DNA of 64,000 nucleotides from Pseudazoarcus pumilus (GCF_002872475.1 NZ_CP025682.1:3161513-3225512); one strand, 5' to 3'. Counted from the stretch's first letter, positions 18,490-28,037 are shown. Made by a program: numbers and translations. The notes: generated from the letters alone by a model not told the origin.

Positions 18490-19179
18490 CTACCAGGCCG
18501 GCGTGTTGGCCGGCGGAGGCGGGGGCGGCTCGACGAAGACGCCGCTGGTCGCCCACACCGTGCCGGCCGCCAGAGCCAGCGCGACGACGAAGGCGACCAC
18601 GCCGCCCCCCCGCGCCGGCGGATGCGGCACGCGCGTCGCACGGTAGCCGGTCACCATCGGTGTGACGATGTCCTCGCGCCTGAAGAGCACGTAGAACAGC
18701 ACCGCCGCGACGTGCAACGCCACGAGGCCATAGATGACCCATTCCATGCGCCGGTGCCAGCCGCTCAGCCACGTGCTGGTGTCCGAGGACACCGCGGCGG
18801 CGAGCGGCCCGGAAAAGGCGATGTCGTCGTTCGAGAACAGCCCGGTGGTCGACTGAAACGTGACCACCGCGAGCAGTGCCACCACCGACAGCGCGCCGAG
18901 CGGATTGTGCCCCACGCCGGACCAGCGCCCGGCCATGTATTCGCGGATCGCACCGGGACCGCGCACGAAATGCGCGAAGCGCGCGTAAGTCGAGCCGATC
19001 ACGCCCCACACCAGCCGGAACACGATCAGGCCGAGGATGGCGTGGCCGAAGCGGCCGTGCCATTCCATCGCATTGCCGCCGATCTTGACCGACACGACGG
19101 CAGCGACCACGAGCGCCGCCAGCGCCCAGTGGAAAAGTCGTGTCGGAATGTCCCAGACGCGGGTCCGGTGTTCGTTCAT
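18490..19179 (-). CDS. Cytochrome b561-type membrane protein
   Basis: 229 residues with four or more hydrophobic helices: about 16-31, 43-62, 94-115 and 144-166, plus a C-terminal helix at 190-212. Histidines suited to bind two b hemes lie in or beside the helices (FHWALAALV, WHGRFGHAILG, WHRRMEWVIYGLVALHVAAV). It belongs to the Ni/Fe-hydrogenase b/b561 family of quinol-to-periplasm electron carriers. It ends in a proline-rich tail. Its ATG overlaps the uvrA stop (ATGA), so it is placed as the last gene of a uvrA transcript, although its likely partner is the convergent cytochrome c'. Confidence 0.85.
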   Translation of the reverse strand: MNEHRTRVWDIPTRLFHWALAALVVAAVVSVKIGGNAMEWHGRFGHAILGLIVFRLVWGVIGSTYARFAHFVRGPGAIREYMAGRWSGVGHNPLGALSVVALLAVVTFQSTTGLFSNDDIAFSGPLAAAVSSDTSTWLSGWHRRMEWVIYGLVALHVAAVLFYVLFRREDIVTPMVTGYRATRVPHPPARGGGVVAFVVALALAAGTVWATSGVFVEPPPPPPANTPAW

Positions 19180-22100
19180 CGTGCGTTCTCCAAACGGTCA
19201 TCGAGGTGTTTCGCCCCGGCCCGACGCGTCGCGAGGAAGTCGCCGAGGATGGTCGCAGTATGCGACCGCGCGATGCCGCAAACGTTTTCCGGCTGACCCT
19301 GCGCGACGATCTCGCCGCCTTCGTCGCCGCCTTCGGGGCCGAGGTCGATCAGCCAGTCGGCCTCGGCCATCACGTCCAGGTCGTGCTCGATCACCAGCAC
19401 CGTGTGGCCGGCATCCGCCAGCCGGTGCAGCACGTGGATGAGCTTCTCCACATCCGCCATGTGCAGGCCCACGGTGGGCTCGTCGAGCACGTACAGCGTA
19501 TGCTTCTCGGGCGGCAGCGGGCGGCCGCCGGTGGCTTCCGACTCGCCGGCACGGCCGCGCACCTTGGCCAGCTCCGTGACCAGCTTGATGCGCTGCGCCT
19601 CGCCGCCCGACAGCGTCGGGCTGGGCTGGCCCAGCGTGAGATAGCCCAACCCGACGTCCTGCAGCAACTTCAGTGGATGGGCGACCGACGGATGCGCGGC
19701 GAAGAACTCCACGGCCTCGTCCACCGGCATGTCCAGCACGTCGGCGGCCGACTTGCCGCGCCATTCGACCGCCAGCGTCTCGACGTTGAAGCGACGCCCG
19801 CCGCAGGCTTCGCACGGCAGCTTCACGTCGGGCAGGAAGTTCATCTCCACCGTGACCTGGCCCTGGCCCTGACACACCGGGCAGCGCCCCGCGCCGGTGT
19901 TGAACGAGAAGCGCGAGGCGTTCCAGCCGCGCGTTTTCGCGTCGAAGGTCTCGGCAAACAGCTTGCGGATGGTGTCCCAGAAACCGACATAGGTCGCCGG
20001 GCAGGATCGCGGCGTCTTGCCGATGGGCGTCTGGTCGACTTCCAGCACGCGTCCGACGTGCTCGAAACCGTCGATGGCCGCGCAGCCGCTCCACGCGATG
20101 CTTTGTCGGCCCTCGCTGCGCTCGCCCCGACCTACGTCACGCCCCGTAGGTCGGGATGAGCCTGCGGCGAATCCCGACACCCGACGCATGTTCTCCAACA
20201 ACACGTCGCGCGCCAGCGTGGACTTGCCCGAACCCGACACGCCGGTGACCACCGTCAGCCGACCCAGCGGCACGCGCGCGTCCACGTTCTTCAGGTTGTG
20301 CAGATTCGCGCCGCGCACGAGCAGCGCCGGATGATCATCAGCCACCTCGCGCTGCGGGTGAATCGGATGCAACAGCGGCGCACGCAGGCAGCGGCCGGTA
20401 GCGGACTCCGGCGCGGCCATCAGGTCTTCCAGCGTGCCTTCTGCGGTGACGTGGCCGCCGCGCGCGCCTGCACCGGGGCCAAGGTCGATGACGTGGTCGG
20501 CGCGGCGGATGGTGTCTTCGTCATGCTCGACCACCAGCAGGGTATTGCCGCGGTCGCGCAGCGCTTCGAGCGTGTCGAGCAGCAGGCGGTTGTCGCGCGG
20601 ATGCAGGCCGATGGTCGGCTCGTCGAGGATGTAGCACACGCCGCGCAGATTGGAGCCGAGCTGCGCGGCCAGGCGGATGCGCTGCGCCTCGCCGCCCGAC
20701 AAGGTTGGCGCGCCACGGTCGAGCGCGAGATAGCCCAGCCCGACCTTGTGCAGGAATTCCAGCCGGCCACGGATCTCCGCGACCAGATCGCGGCCGATGT
20801 CGACTTCGCGGCCTGCCAGTGCAATGGCCTCGAAGAAGCCGGCCACCTTGTCCACGGCAAACGACGAAAGCTCGTGAATGCCCAGATCGCGGAAGCGCAC
20901 GGCGCGCGCCACCGGGTTCAGACGCGCACCCTCGCAGGCCGGGCAGGTCTCGTCGGCAACGTGATCGTCCTCGGCCAGATCGAGTTCGTTGGGGTCTTCG
21001 ACGCGCCCGCTCACCTTCAGCCCGGTGCCGAAACAGCTCGCGCACCAGCCGTGCTTGGCGTTGTAAGAGAACAGCCGCGGGTCGGACTCGGGGAAGCTGG
21101 TCCCGCAGCACGGGCAGGCACGCCTGGTGGAGAAGGTCACGGGGGCTGCGTTGAGGGCACCCAGCTCCAGCACCTTGACCACGCCCTTGCCATGCTCCAG
21201 CGCGGTCTCGAGCAACTCGCGCAGGCGTGGCTCGCTGTCGGCCTTCGCCACCAGCATGCCCACCGGCAGGTCGATGTTGTGCTCCTGATAGCGATCCAAC
21301 CGCGGCCACTTGGTGGTCGGCAGGTACTCACCATCCACGCGCAACTGCTCGAAACCCTTGCCGCGCGCCCATTTTGCCAGGTCGGTGTACAGGCCCTTGC
21401 GGTTCACCACCAGCGGCGACAGCAGCTCGACCGACTTGCCGGCGAAATCCCTGGCGATCTGCGCGGCAATCGCGTCGAAGCTCTGCGGCACCACAGGCAC
21501 CTCGCAGTCCGGGCAGTACTGCGTGCCGAGCTTGACGTAGAGCAGGCGCAGGAAGGGCTGGATCTCGGTCAGCGTGCCGACCGTGCTCTTGCGCCCGCCG
21601 CGGCTCACGCGCTGCTCGATGGCCACCGTGGGCGGAATGCCGGTGAGGTGGTCGACGTCCGGCCGGCTGGCCGGCTGCACGAACTGGCGCGCGTAGGCGT
21701 TGAGTGACTCGAGATAGCGCCGCTGGCCCTCGCCGAAGACGATGTCGAAGGCCAGCGTGGATTTGCCCGAACCCGACAGGCCGGTGATCACCGTGAACTT
21801 GTCGCGCGGAATCTCGAGGCTGACGTTCTTCAGGTTGTGCTCGCGCGCGTGGCGTATGCCGATGGCCGGCGCAGGCACGGCGCGATAGCGTGGCGGCGCC
21901 TCGGCGGCCTTCGGCACGCCGACGTCGGCAAGCGCCGCGCGGTATTCGCGCATCGCCCGCGCAGTGTGCGAGAAGCGGCAGCCCATCACGGCCGAAGGCG
22001 AACCGGTGGCGATCACCTCGCCGCCGCCTTCACCGCCTTCCAGCCCCAGATCGATGATCCAGTCGGCCGTCAGCAGCACGTCGAGGTTGTGCTCGATCAC

Positions 22101-24755
22101 CACCACCGAATGTCCGGCGTCGAGCAGCTTGTCGAAGGCCCCGAGCAGGGTCGCCACGTCCGAGAAATGCAGGCCGGTGGTCGGCTCGTCGAACAGGAAC
22201 AGCAGGTGTTCGCCCGCGCCCTTGCGCGATTTCCTGCCCGCCAGCCTGGTGGCTGCGGCCAGATGGCCGGCCAGCTTCAAACGCTGCGCCTCACCGCCAG
22301 ACAGCGTCGGCACGGGCTGACCCAGGCGCAGGTATTCCAGACCGACATCGGCCAGCGGCGCCAGCGCGGCGAGCGCGTCCTTCTCCCCGGCGAAGAATTC
22401 CAGCGCCTCGGAAACCGTCATCTCCAGCACGTCGGCCACCGAATGCCCGCGCCATTCCAGTTCCAGCACTTCCGGGCGGTAACGCTTGCCGTTGCAGTCC
22501 GGGCAACGCAGGTACACATCCGACAGGAACTGCATCTCGACATGCTCGAAGCCCGAGCCGGTGCAGGTCGGGCAACGTCCGGTGCCGGTGTTGAAGCTGA
22601 AGGTGCCGGGCGCGTAGCCGCGCGCCTTGGCTTCCGGCAGCGTGGCGAAGCGCTTGCGGATGGCGTCCCACGCCCCGACGTGGCTGACCGGCATCGAACG
22701 GGCGCTCTTGCCGATCGGCGACTGGTCGACCAGCACCACGCCGGCCAGGTGTTCGGCACCGTCGATGCCGGCCAGCGCATCGGGCGGCAGTTCGGAGGCC
22801 ACGCTCTCGCCGAAACGGCGCGCCAGCGCAGGGTAGAGCACGTCCTGGATCAGCGAGGACTTGCCCGAGCCGGACACGCCGGACACGCACACCAGATGGC
22901 CCAGCGGAATGCGCACATCGATGCCGCGCAGGTTGTGCAGGCGCGCACCGCGCAGGGTCAGCACCGGGCCGTCGTCGGCCACCGGGCGCGAAACGCGGCC
23001 GGTATCGACGCGCTCGCGCCCGGCCAGATAGGCGCCGGTGGGCGAGGCCGGATCGGCCGCGACTTCGGCCGGCGTGGCGTAGGCCACGATCTCGCCGCCG
23101 CGCTCGCCGGGGCCGGGGCCGATGTCGAGCAGGCGGTCGGCGGCAAACATGATCTGCGGGTCGTGCTCGACCACTACCAGCGTGTTGCCGGCGTCGCGCA
23201 GCCGCGTCATCACGCCGAGGATGCGGTCGATGTCGCGCGGGTGCAGGCCGATGCTGGGCTCGTCGAGCACGAACAAGGTGTTCACCAGCGAGGTGCCCAG
23301 CGCCGTCGTCAGGTTGATGCGCTGCACCTCGCCGCCGGAGAGCGTGCGCGACTGGCGGTCGAGGGTCAGATAGGCGAGCCCGACGCGGTCGAGGTAGTCG
23401 AGCCGGCTGCGCACCTCGCCGAGCAGCAACTCGGTGGCTTCGTCCAGCGGCTTGGGCAGTTCCAGCCCGTCGACGAACTCGCGCACGCGAGCGATCGGCC
23501 TGGCCATGAGCTGATGGATGGCGGCGCTGTTCTCGCCCTTGCCGCCCAGGCGCCACAGCAGCGCCTCGGGCTTGAGCCGCGCGCCGTGGCAGGCCGGGCA
23601 TTCCGTGTAGCTGCGATAGCGTGACAGCAGCACGCGGATGTGCATCTTGTAGGCCTTGGTCTCCAGCCAGTCGAAGAAATGGCGCACGCCGTACCACTTC
23701 TTCGGCCACGAGGATTTCCAGCTCTTCCAGGTCTCGTCGCCCTCCAGCACCCAGCGCCGGTGCTCCGGCGACAGCTCGCCGAAGGGCACGTCGAGCGGCA
23801 CGCCGTACTTCGGCGCCATCTTCACCATGTCGTCCTGGCACTCGGCGTAGCTCTTGGACTGCCAGGGCTTCACGGCGCCTTCGCGCAGCGTCTTCGACTC
23901 GTCCGGCACGACCAGCCCGAAATCCACGCCGATCACGCGGCCGAAACCGCGGCAGGTCTCGCAGGCGCCGATCGGCGAATTGAACGAGAACAGCCCCGGC
24001 GTGGGGTCGGCGTAGTGGATGTCGCAATCGGCGCAGTGCAGGTCGGTGGAGAAGCGCCAAGTGGCGTCCTCGGCGTGCGCGCTCATTCGCCCCTTGCCGC
24101 GTAGCAGCGCAGCCTCGATGGCCTCGGCCACGCGCGCGGGTTCGGCCTTCGAGAAGCGCAGGCGGTCCTGCACCACGTGCAGCACGTCGCCGTCCGCAGC
24201 CGATTCGCGCGACTGGATGCGGGTGTAACCCTGCGCGGCGAGCAGCTCTTCGACCTCGGCTTCGGAAAAATTGTGCGGCACCGGCACCGGAAAGCTCAGC
24301 ACCAGCCGCGGATCGTTCTCGGCCGTGCGCTCGGCCAGCGTGCGCAGGATGCTCTCCGGATCGTCGCGCCGCACCTCGCAGCCGCAGCCCCGGCAATGCA
24401 GCTTCGCGGCCCGCGCATACAGCAGCTTGAAGTGGTCGGCCAGCTCGGTCATGGTGCCGACCGTCGAGCGCGAACTGCGCACCGGGTTGGTCTGGTCGAT
24501 GGCAATCGCCGGCGGCACACCCTCGATGCGATCCACCTGCGGCTTGTCCTGGCGGTCGAGAAACTGCCGCGCGTACGGCGAGAAGGTCTCGACGTAGCGC
24601 CGCTGCCCTTCGGCGTACAGCGTGTCGAACACCAGCGACGACTTGCCCGAGCCCGATACCCCGGTGACTACCGTCAGCTCGTTGAGCGCGATGTCGAGCG
24701 AGAGGTTGCACAGGTTGTTCTGGCGTGCACCGCGGATGCGGATGGAGTCGGTCAT
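19176..24755 (-). CDS. uvrA: Double-length excinuclease subunit UvrA (two fused UvrA copies)
   Basis: 1859 residues, about twice normal UvrA (about 940). Copy 1 covers about 1-950 and copy 2 about 955-1859. Each copy holds two ABC ATPase modules, so there are four Walker A motifs near residues 38, 628, 993 and 1507 and four signature LSGGE motifs. Zinc-binding CxxC pairs are present in both copies, including the zinc finger before the C-terminal signature motif (CPTCTGSG...[14 protein letters not shown]...CEACGG). UvrA recognises bulky DNA damage with UvrB. Normal UvrA works as a dimer, so the fusion may be an intramolecular dimer. Fusions of this size occur in other betaproteobacteria. A palindromic repeat interrupts copy 2 in frame near residues 1526-1551. 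Confidence 0.95.
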   Translation of the reverse strand: MTDSIRIRGARQNNLCNLSLDIALNELTVVTGVSGSGKSSLVFDTLYAEGQRRYVETFSPYARQFLDRQDKPQVDRIEGVPPAIAIDQTNPVRSSRSTVGTMTELADHFKLLYARAAKLHCRGCGCEVRRDDPESILRTLAERTAENDPRLVLSFPVPVPHNFSEAEVEELLAAQGYTRIQSRESAADGDVLHVVQDRLRFSKAEPARVAEAIEAALLRGKGRMSAHAEDATWRFSTDLHCADCDIHYADPTPGLFSFNSPIGACETCRGFGRVIGVDFGLVVPDESKTLREGAVKPWQSKSYAECQDDMVKMAPKYGVPLDVPFGELSPEHRRWVLEGDETWKSWKSSWPKKWYGVRHFFDWLETKAYKMHIRVLLSRYRSYTECPACHGARLKPEALLWRLGGKGENSAAIHQLMARPIARVREFVDGLELPKPLDEATELLLGEVRSRLDYLDRVGLAYLTLDRQSRTLSGGEVQRINLTTALGTSLVNTLFVLDEPSIGLHPRDIDRILGVMTRLRDAGNTLVVVEHDPQIMFAADRLLDIGPGPGERGGEIVAYATPAEVAADPASPTGAYLAGRERVDTGRVSRPVADDGPVLTLRGARLHNLRGIDVRIPLGHLVCVSGVSGSGKSSLIQDVLYPALARRFGESVASELPPDALAGIDGAEHLAGVVLVDQSPIGKSARSMPVSHVGAWDAIRKRFATLPEAKARGYAPGTFSFNTGTGRCPTCTGSGFEHVEMQFLSDVYLRCPDCNGKRYRPEVLELEWRGHSVADVLEMTVSEALEFFAGEKDALAALAPLADVGLEYLRLGQPVPTLSGGEAQRLKLAGHLAAATRLAGRKSRKGAGEHLLFLFDEPTTGLHFSDVATLLGAFDKLLDAGHSVVVIEHNLDVLLTADWIIDLGLEGGEGGGEVIATGSPSAVMGCRFSHTARAMREYRAALADVGVPKAAEAPPRYRAVPAPAIGIRHAREHNLKNVSLEIPRDKFTVITGLSGSGKSTLAFDIVFGEGQRRYLESLNAYARQFVQPASRPDVDHLTGIPPTVAIEQRVSRGGRKSTVGTLTEIQPFLRLLYVKLGTQYCPDCEVPVVPQSFDAIAAQIARDFAGKSVELLSPLVVNRKGLYTDLAKWARGKGFEQLRVDGEYLPTTKWPRLDRYQEHNIDLPVGMLVAKADSEPRLRELLETALEHGKGVVKVLELGALNAAPVTFSTRRACPCCGTSFPESDPRLFSYNAKHGWCASCFGTGLKVSGRVEDPNELDLAEDDHVADETCPACEGARLNPVARAVRFRDLGIHELSSFAVDKVAGFFEAIALAGREVDIGRDLVAEIRGRLEFLHKVGLGYLALDRGAPTLSGGEAQRIRLAAQLGSNLRGVCYILDEPTIGLHPRDNRLLLDTLEALRDRGNTLLVVEHDEDTIRRADHVIDLGPGAGARGGHVTAEGTLEDLMAAPESATGRCLRAPLLHPIHPQREVADDHPALLVRGANLHNLKNVDARVPLGRLTVVTGVSGSGKSTLARDVLLENMRRVSGFAAGSSRPTGRDVGRGERSEGRQSIAWSGCAAIDGFEHVGRVLEVDQTPIGKTPRSCPATYVGFWDTIRKLFAETFDAKTRGWNASRFSFNTGAGRCPVCQGQGQVTVEMNFLPDVKLPCEACGGRRFNVETLAVEWRGKSAADVLDMPVDEAVEFFAAHPSVAHPLKLLQDVGLGYLTLGQPSPTLSGGEAQRIKLVTELAKVRGRAGESEATGGRPLPPEKHTLYVLDEPTVGLHMADVEKLIHVLHRLADAGHTVLVIEHDLDVMAEADWLIDLGPEGGDEGGEIVAQGQPENVCGIARSHTATILGDFLATRRAGAKHLDDRLENAR
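20104..20179. repeat. REP-like inverted pair embedded in uvrA
   Basis: Two imperfect inverted copies of a 32-34-bp element (each a GTAGGTCGGG...CCCGAC palindrome) separated by 10 bp. Such elements normally lie between genes in proteobacteria. Here it is read through in frame and adds about 25 residues rich in Arg, Gly and Ser to UvrA copy 2, about 20 residues after a Walker A motif. Confidence 0.75.
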
Positions 24756-24820
24756 GGAGTCGCCGGGCAGGGGATGGAAGCGGAGTCTGATTCTATCGCC
24801 CGGCGGCGGGTTCCCCGGCT

Positions 24821-25231
24821 TTACTCCTGCGCCCCGAATTGGGCAAACACCTCCGCCCCGGTCAGATCGTGCGTCTGGTTCGCAAACGCGTAATGCGCCG
24901 GCTTCTCATCGATGAACACCTGGTGCGTGAACTGCCAGTCGCCCTCGTCGAGCAAGCCCAGCAGCAGCGCGTAGAAGTTCTCGCCCTTCAGGCGGTAGAA
25001 CAGATGCGTGCCGCAGTTGCCGCAGAACCCGCGCTCCGCCCACTCCGACGAGTCATAGGTACGGATGTGCTCCCCGCCCTCGATGGTCGGCGCCTGCGAG
25101 CACTCCACCGCCAGCAAGGGTCCGCCGCCCCACTTGCGGCAGATGCCGCAGTGGCAGGCACCGTACACCGCGTCCTTCACCGTCGCGCGCAGCTTCACGC
25201 TGCCGCACATGCACTCACCGGAAACTTCCAT
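24821..25231 (-). CDS. GFA/CENP-V family zinc-binding protein
   Basis: 136 residues. Cysteine motifs CMCGSV (near 8-13), CHCGICRKWGGG (near 27-38) and FCGNCGTHLFYR (near 69-80) define the GFA fold, with structural and catalytic-type zinc sites. The family was named for glutathione-dependent formaldehyde activation, but that activity is disputed and most members have no proven function. It reads in the same direction as uvrA, with a 65-bp gap. It marks the left side of the accessory island. Confidence 0.85.
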   Translation of the reverse strand: MEVSGECMCGSVKLRATVKDAVYGACHCGICRKWGGGPLLAVECSQAPTIEGGEHIRTYDSSEWAERGFCGNCGTHLFYRLKGENFYALLLGLLDEGDWQFTHQVFIDEKPAHYAFANQTHDLTGAEVFAQFGAQE

Positions 25232-25395
25232 TTCCTGTCCCTCCCGACATCAAGCCTCGTTCATGGGAACGTACACCGTTGAACGACGGGCGCAATAGCC
25301 CGCTCCCCATGATGTAGCTCCCCCGACTTCGTTCGTAGCCAGATTCGCTGCGCGCAGCGCTCGGGCAAAGCAGTGGCAGTCAGTGAGTGATCGCC

Positions 25396-25420
25396 TATAA
25401 TAGATGCAGAAATCTGCATC
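25396..25420 (+). promoter_or_regulatory. vapBC promoter -10 with adjoining operator
   Basis: A perfect -10 TATAAT (25396-25401) is followed after one base by a perfect 18-bp palindrome, GATGCAGA-AA-TCTGCATC (25403-25420), which would cover the transcription start. It ends 11 bp before the vapB start. This is the expected place for autoregulation by a VapBC complex. No good -35 is visible. Confidence 0.75.
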
Positions 25421-25431
25421 GTAAGGCGGCT

Positions 25432-25692
25432 ATGCGTACCACGCTCGACATCGACGACAACCTGCTCAGGCAAGCCCGGCAGCTGGCCGCGCGCGAGCAA
25501 ACCAGCCTGACGCGCCTGATCGAGGAAGGGCTGGCCAGCCGTCTGCGCAACGCTGGCAAGCCCGCCGCGGCGGGCGAGCCCGTGCGACTGCCGGTATTCT
25601 CCGGCGAGGGCGGGCTGCAGCCGGCCATCCGTGATGCGCGCAGCCACCGGGCGATTCTCGACGTGATCGACGCGCTGGACGGTGCGCAGTGA
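25432..25692 (+). CDS. vapB: VapB-type antitoxin
   Basis: 86 residues. The N-terminus MRTTLDIDDNLLRQARQLA is a ribbon-helix-helix-like DNA-binding segment of the VapB (DUF2191) type; the C-terminal half would wrap the toxin. ATG 25432 is preferred over an upstream in-frame start at 25387 because AAGG precedes it and the promoter/operator lies between the two. The stop overlaps the vapC start. It probably represses its own operon at the 25403-25420 palindrome. Confidence 0.85.
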   Translation: MRTTLDIDDNLLRQARQLAAREQTSLTRLIEEGLASRLRNAGKPAAAGEPVRLPVFSGEGGLQPAIRDARSHRAILDVIDALDGAQ

Positions 25693-26123
25693 CGCCCGAC
25701 GTCAACGTCCTCGTAGCCGCTTCCAGACAGGATCATCCGCATCACACGCCGGCGCTGCACTGGCTGGAGGAAGCCCTTTCGAATGGCTCGGCCACAGCAC
25801 CGCTGGTGGTCCTGCCCATGGTGGCCTCGGGCTTTCTGCGGCTGGTCACCCACCCCCGCGTGTTCGTGCAGCCCACGCCGCTGCCCGCGGCACAGGAGTT
25901 TCTGGACGCCGTGTTGAGCGCGCCCGGCGTGGGCATGCTGCCGCTCGGCGAGGAGTGGGCCCATTTCACCGCGCTGTGCGCCCGGCTGGGCCTGACCGGC
26001 AACGCCATTCCCGACGCCTGGATCGCCGCTGCCGCGCAACACCACCACCTGCATCTGGTGACCTTCGACAAGGGGTTTCGCAAGTTGCTCAAGCCGAGCA
26101 TGGTCACGGTGCTGAAATGCTGA
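25689..26123 (+). CDS. vapC: VapC-type PIN-domain toxin
   Basis: 144 residues from GTG 25689, overlapping the antitoxin stop (GTGA). PIN-domain features: Asp4 in PDVNVL, Asp in IPDAWIAAAA and Asp in LVTFDKGFRKL. The conserved glutamate expected near residue 43 is not seen in LPMVASGFLRLVTHPRVF, where Ala stands at the aligned position; I believe relatives with similar sequence share this. VapC toxins cleave tRNA or rRNA when freed from VapB. Lack of the Glu may alter metal binding, so activity should not be assumed. Confidence 0.85.
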   Translation: MTPDVNVLVAASRQDHPHHTPALHWLEEALSNGSATAPLVVLPMVASGFLRLVTHPRVFVQPTPLPAAQEFLDAVLSAPGVGMLPLGEEWAHFTALCARLGLTGNAIPDAWIAAAAQHHHLHLVTFDKGFRKLLKPSMVTVLKC

Positions 26124-26154
26124 CCCAAACGGGCCAGGGCATATGACATCGTAG

Positions 26155-26207
26155 TTGAACTTGTATTTCGTAGCTTTTATGACTACGTTCGTAGCTAAAA
26201 GGGCTAC
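26155..26207 (+). promoter_or_regulatory. Promoter and paired dyads before the nucleotidyltransferase-Fic operon
   Basis: TTGAAC (26155-26160) and TATGAC (26178-26183) with 17-bp spacing form a good promoter. Two GTAG...CTAC dyads overlap and follow the -10: 26170-26186 and 26191-26207 (GTAGC...GCTAC). Their position over the -10 and start site suggests repression by the winged-helix protein encoded just behind. Confidence 0.65.
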
Positions 26208-26209
26208 AG

Positions 26210-26788
26210 ATGCTGATGGAACTGCTGTTCGGCCACTATCGCCAGAAGGCACTGGGCTTGCTGCTGCTGCACCCGGACGAGGCGTATCACGTGCGGGAAG
26301 TCGCGCGGCTGACCGGCACCAACGCCGGCACGCTGCATAAAGAGCTGGCGAAGCTGGCGCAGGCCGGCTTGCTGTTGCGCGAGGAGCAGGGCAACCAGGT
26401 GCGCTACCGCGCGAACCGCAACTGCCCGATCTTTCCCGAGCTGGCCGGCTTGTTTCGCAAGACGACCGGTCTGGTGGATGTGCTGGCGGATGCGCTGGCG
26501 CCACTGCGCGCCAGACTGCAACTGGCGCTGGTGTTCGGCTCGGTCGCGCGCGGCGCGGAGCAGGCGGGGAGCGATGTGGATGTGCTGGTGGTGGGTGAGG
26601 CCGGTTTCTCGGAAGTGGTGACGGCGCTGTATCCGGCGCAGGAAATCATCGGGCGGGAGATCAACCCGGTGGTGGTACGAGCGGACGAGCTTGCAAGGCG
26701 CATGGCAGAAGGGGATGCCCTGCTGCGCGAGGTATGGGCGAATCCGCGACTGTTGGTTCTGGGGGCCGAAGATGGGCTTGTTGGATAG
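26210..26788 (+). CDS. Winged-helix regulator with MNT-type nucleotidyltransferase domain
   Basis: 192 residues. Residues 1-75 form a winged helix (AYHVREVARLTGTNAGTLHKELAKL, then a wing). From about 95 a minimal nucleotidyltransferase domain has the motif GSVARGAEQAGSDVDVLVV, the G-S...D-x-D metal-binding core of the pol-beta superfamily. Related MNT proteins are antitoxins that transfer AMP to a HEPN toxin; no HEPN gene is next to it. Instead a Fic gene follows after 24 bp, so two putative nucleotidyl-transferring enzymes form one operon. The start at 26210 has AAAGGG 6 bases upstream; ATG 26216 is an alternative. Confidence 0.8.
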   Translation: MLMELLFGHYRQKALGLLLLHPDEAYHVREVARLTGTNAGTLHKELAKLAQAGLLLREEQGNQVRYRANRNCPIFPELAGLFRKTTGLVDVLADALAPLRARLQLALVFGSVARGAEQAGSDVDVLVVGEAGFSEVVTALYPAQEIIGREINPVVVRADELARRMAEGDALLREVWANPRLLVLGAEDGLVG

Positions 26789-26812
26789 TTTCCAAACGGA
26801 TGGGGTGCTGCG

Positions 26813-27946
26813 ATGAAGTTCGAGGGCTTCGAACCCGGCGTCTGGCGCCAGCAGTATCAGTACAAGAGCTTCTCTCCGGTGCCCGTTAACGTCGAGTGGC
26901 GCTGGGAGGATGCACGCATCAACACACTGTTTGAACAGGCGACCCGCGCGCTGGGCGAGTTGAACGCGTTCTCGCTGATCGTTCCGGACATTGATTTGTT
27001 CATCGAGATGCACATTGCGAAGGAAGCGAACCAGTCCAGTCGCATCGAGGGTACGCAGACGGCGATGGACGAGGCGCTGATGAGCGAGGAACTGATCGCT
27101 CCTGAGAAGCGTGACGACTGGCGCCAAGTGCGCAACTACATTGATGCGATCAACACCGCCATCACCGAACTGGAAGCACTGCCACTGTCGAACCGACTGC
27201 TGCGTGAGACGCATGCGATCCTGATGCGTGGCGTGCGGGGTGAGCACAAGATGCCGGGGGAATTCCGCACCTCTCAGAACTGGATTGGCGGTTCCGGCCT
27301 GAAGGATGCTGCGTTCGTGCCACCTCATCCTTCGGAAGTGCCCGATCTCATGAGCGACCTGGAGAAGTTCTGGCACAACGACGCCATCCAGGTGCCCGAC
27401 TTGATCCGCATCGCGATCAGCCACTACCAGTTCGAAACGATTCACCCGTTCTGCGACGGCAACGGGCGTATCGGCCGCTTGCTGATCACGCTTTATCTGG
27501 TCAGCAAGGGCATGCTCGAAAAACCCGCGCTCTACCTCTCGGACTTTTTCGAGCGCAACCGCGCCAGCTATTACGACGCGCTGATGGCGGTGCGCACGTC
27601 GGGTGACATGAATCACTGGATTCGCTTCTTCCTCACTGGGGTCGCCGAAACGGCGCGCAAGGGACGCGATACCTACCAGCACGTGCTGGCCCTGCGCATG
27701 AAGGAAGAGGCGCGAATGCATGAGCTTGGGCGCAGGGGAAAAAACGGGCTTGCGCTGCTACGTTTGCTCTACCGCCGTCCAGTGGTAACCGTGCCCCAGA
27801 TCAGCACGGCCCTGCACATCAGCTCGCCAACCGCCAACATGTTGGTTGGAGACTTCGTGAGGATGGGCATCCTGCAAGAACTGACCGGCTATGCTCGAAA
27901 CCGTGTTTTTGCCTTCGAAACTTACTTAAAACTTTTTCTTAGTTAA
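26813..27946 (+). CDS. Fic family protein, class II, with C-terminal winged helix
   Basis: 377 residues. The catalytic Fic motif HPFCDGNGRIGR is at 211-222 and complete. The N-terminal inhibitory helix carries SSRIEG at 75-80 (S/T-xxx-E-G), so it is an autoinhibited class II Fic. The C-terminus (about 300-377) is a winged helix (VTVPQISTALHISSPTANMLVGDF), a layout found in Fic proteins that also bind DNA. It should attach AMP to a target protein when inhibition is relieved. It follows the nucleotidyltransferase gene closely and precedes a damaged restriction gene; Fic genes are common passengers of type I restriction loci. Confidence 0.9.
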   Translation: MKFEGFEPGVWRQQYQYKSFSPVPVNVEWRWEDARINTLFEQATRALGELNAFSLIVPDIDLFIEMHIAKEANQSSRIEGTQTAMDEALMSEELIAPEKRDDWRQVRNYIDAINTAITELEALPLSNRLLRETHAILMRGVRGEHKMPGEFRTSQNWIGGSGLKDAAFVPPHPSEVPDLMSDLEKFWHNDAIQVPDLIRIAISHYQFETIHPFCDGNGRIGRLLITLYLVSKGMLEKPALYLSDFFERNRASYYDALMAVRTSGDMNHWIRFFLTGVAETARKGRDTYQHVLALRMKEEARMHELGRRGKNGLALLRLLYRRPVVTVPQISTALHISSPTANMLVGDFVRMGILQELTGYARNRVFAFETYLKLFLS

Positions 27947-28004
27947 GTTTCGGGCTTCAAATTTAACTAAGGATTTTCCAAGTTAAAGAAAGCCTGCTTA
28001 ACTT
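27938..28004 (+). promoter_or_regulatory. Two TTAACT-centred inverted repeats between fic and the hsdR remnant
   Basis: CTTAGTTAA (27938-27946) pairs with TTAACTAAG (27963-27971), and AAGTTAA (27980-27986) pairs with TTAACTT (27998-28004). Four copies of AGTTAA/TTAACT in alternating orientation lie in an AT-rich stretch; the first overlaps the fic stop. It looks like an operator array, possibly for the winged helix of the Fic protein, though hairpins in the transcript are also possible. Confidence 0.5.
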
Positions 28005-28037
28005 TCTTCCACTTTTGAGACGGAGCATCCGACGCCG

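Noticed and set aside
21837..23624. Long plus-strand open frame opposite uvrA
   Set aside because: Antisense shadow of UvrA motifs, with biased composition and no domain.
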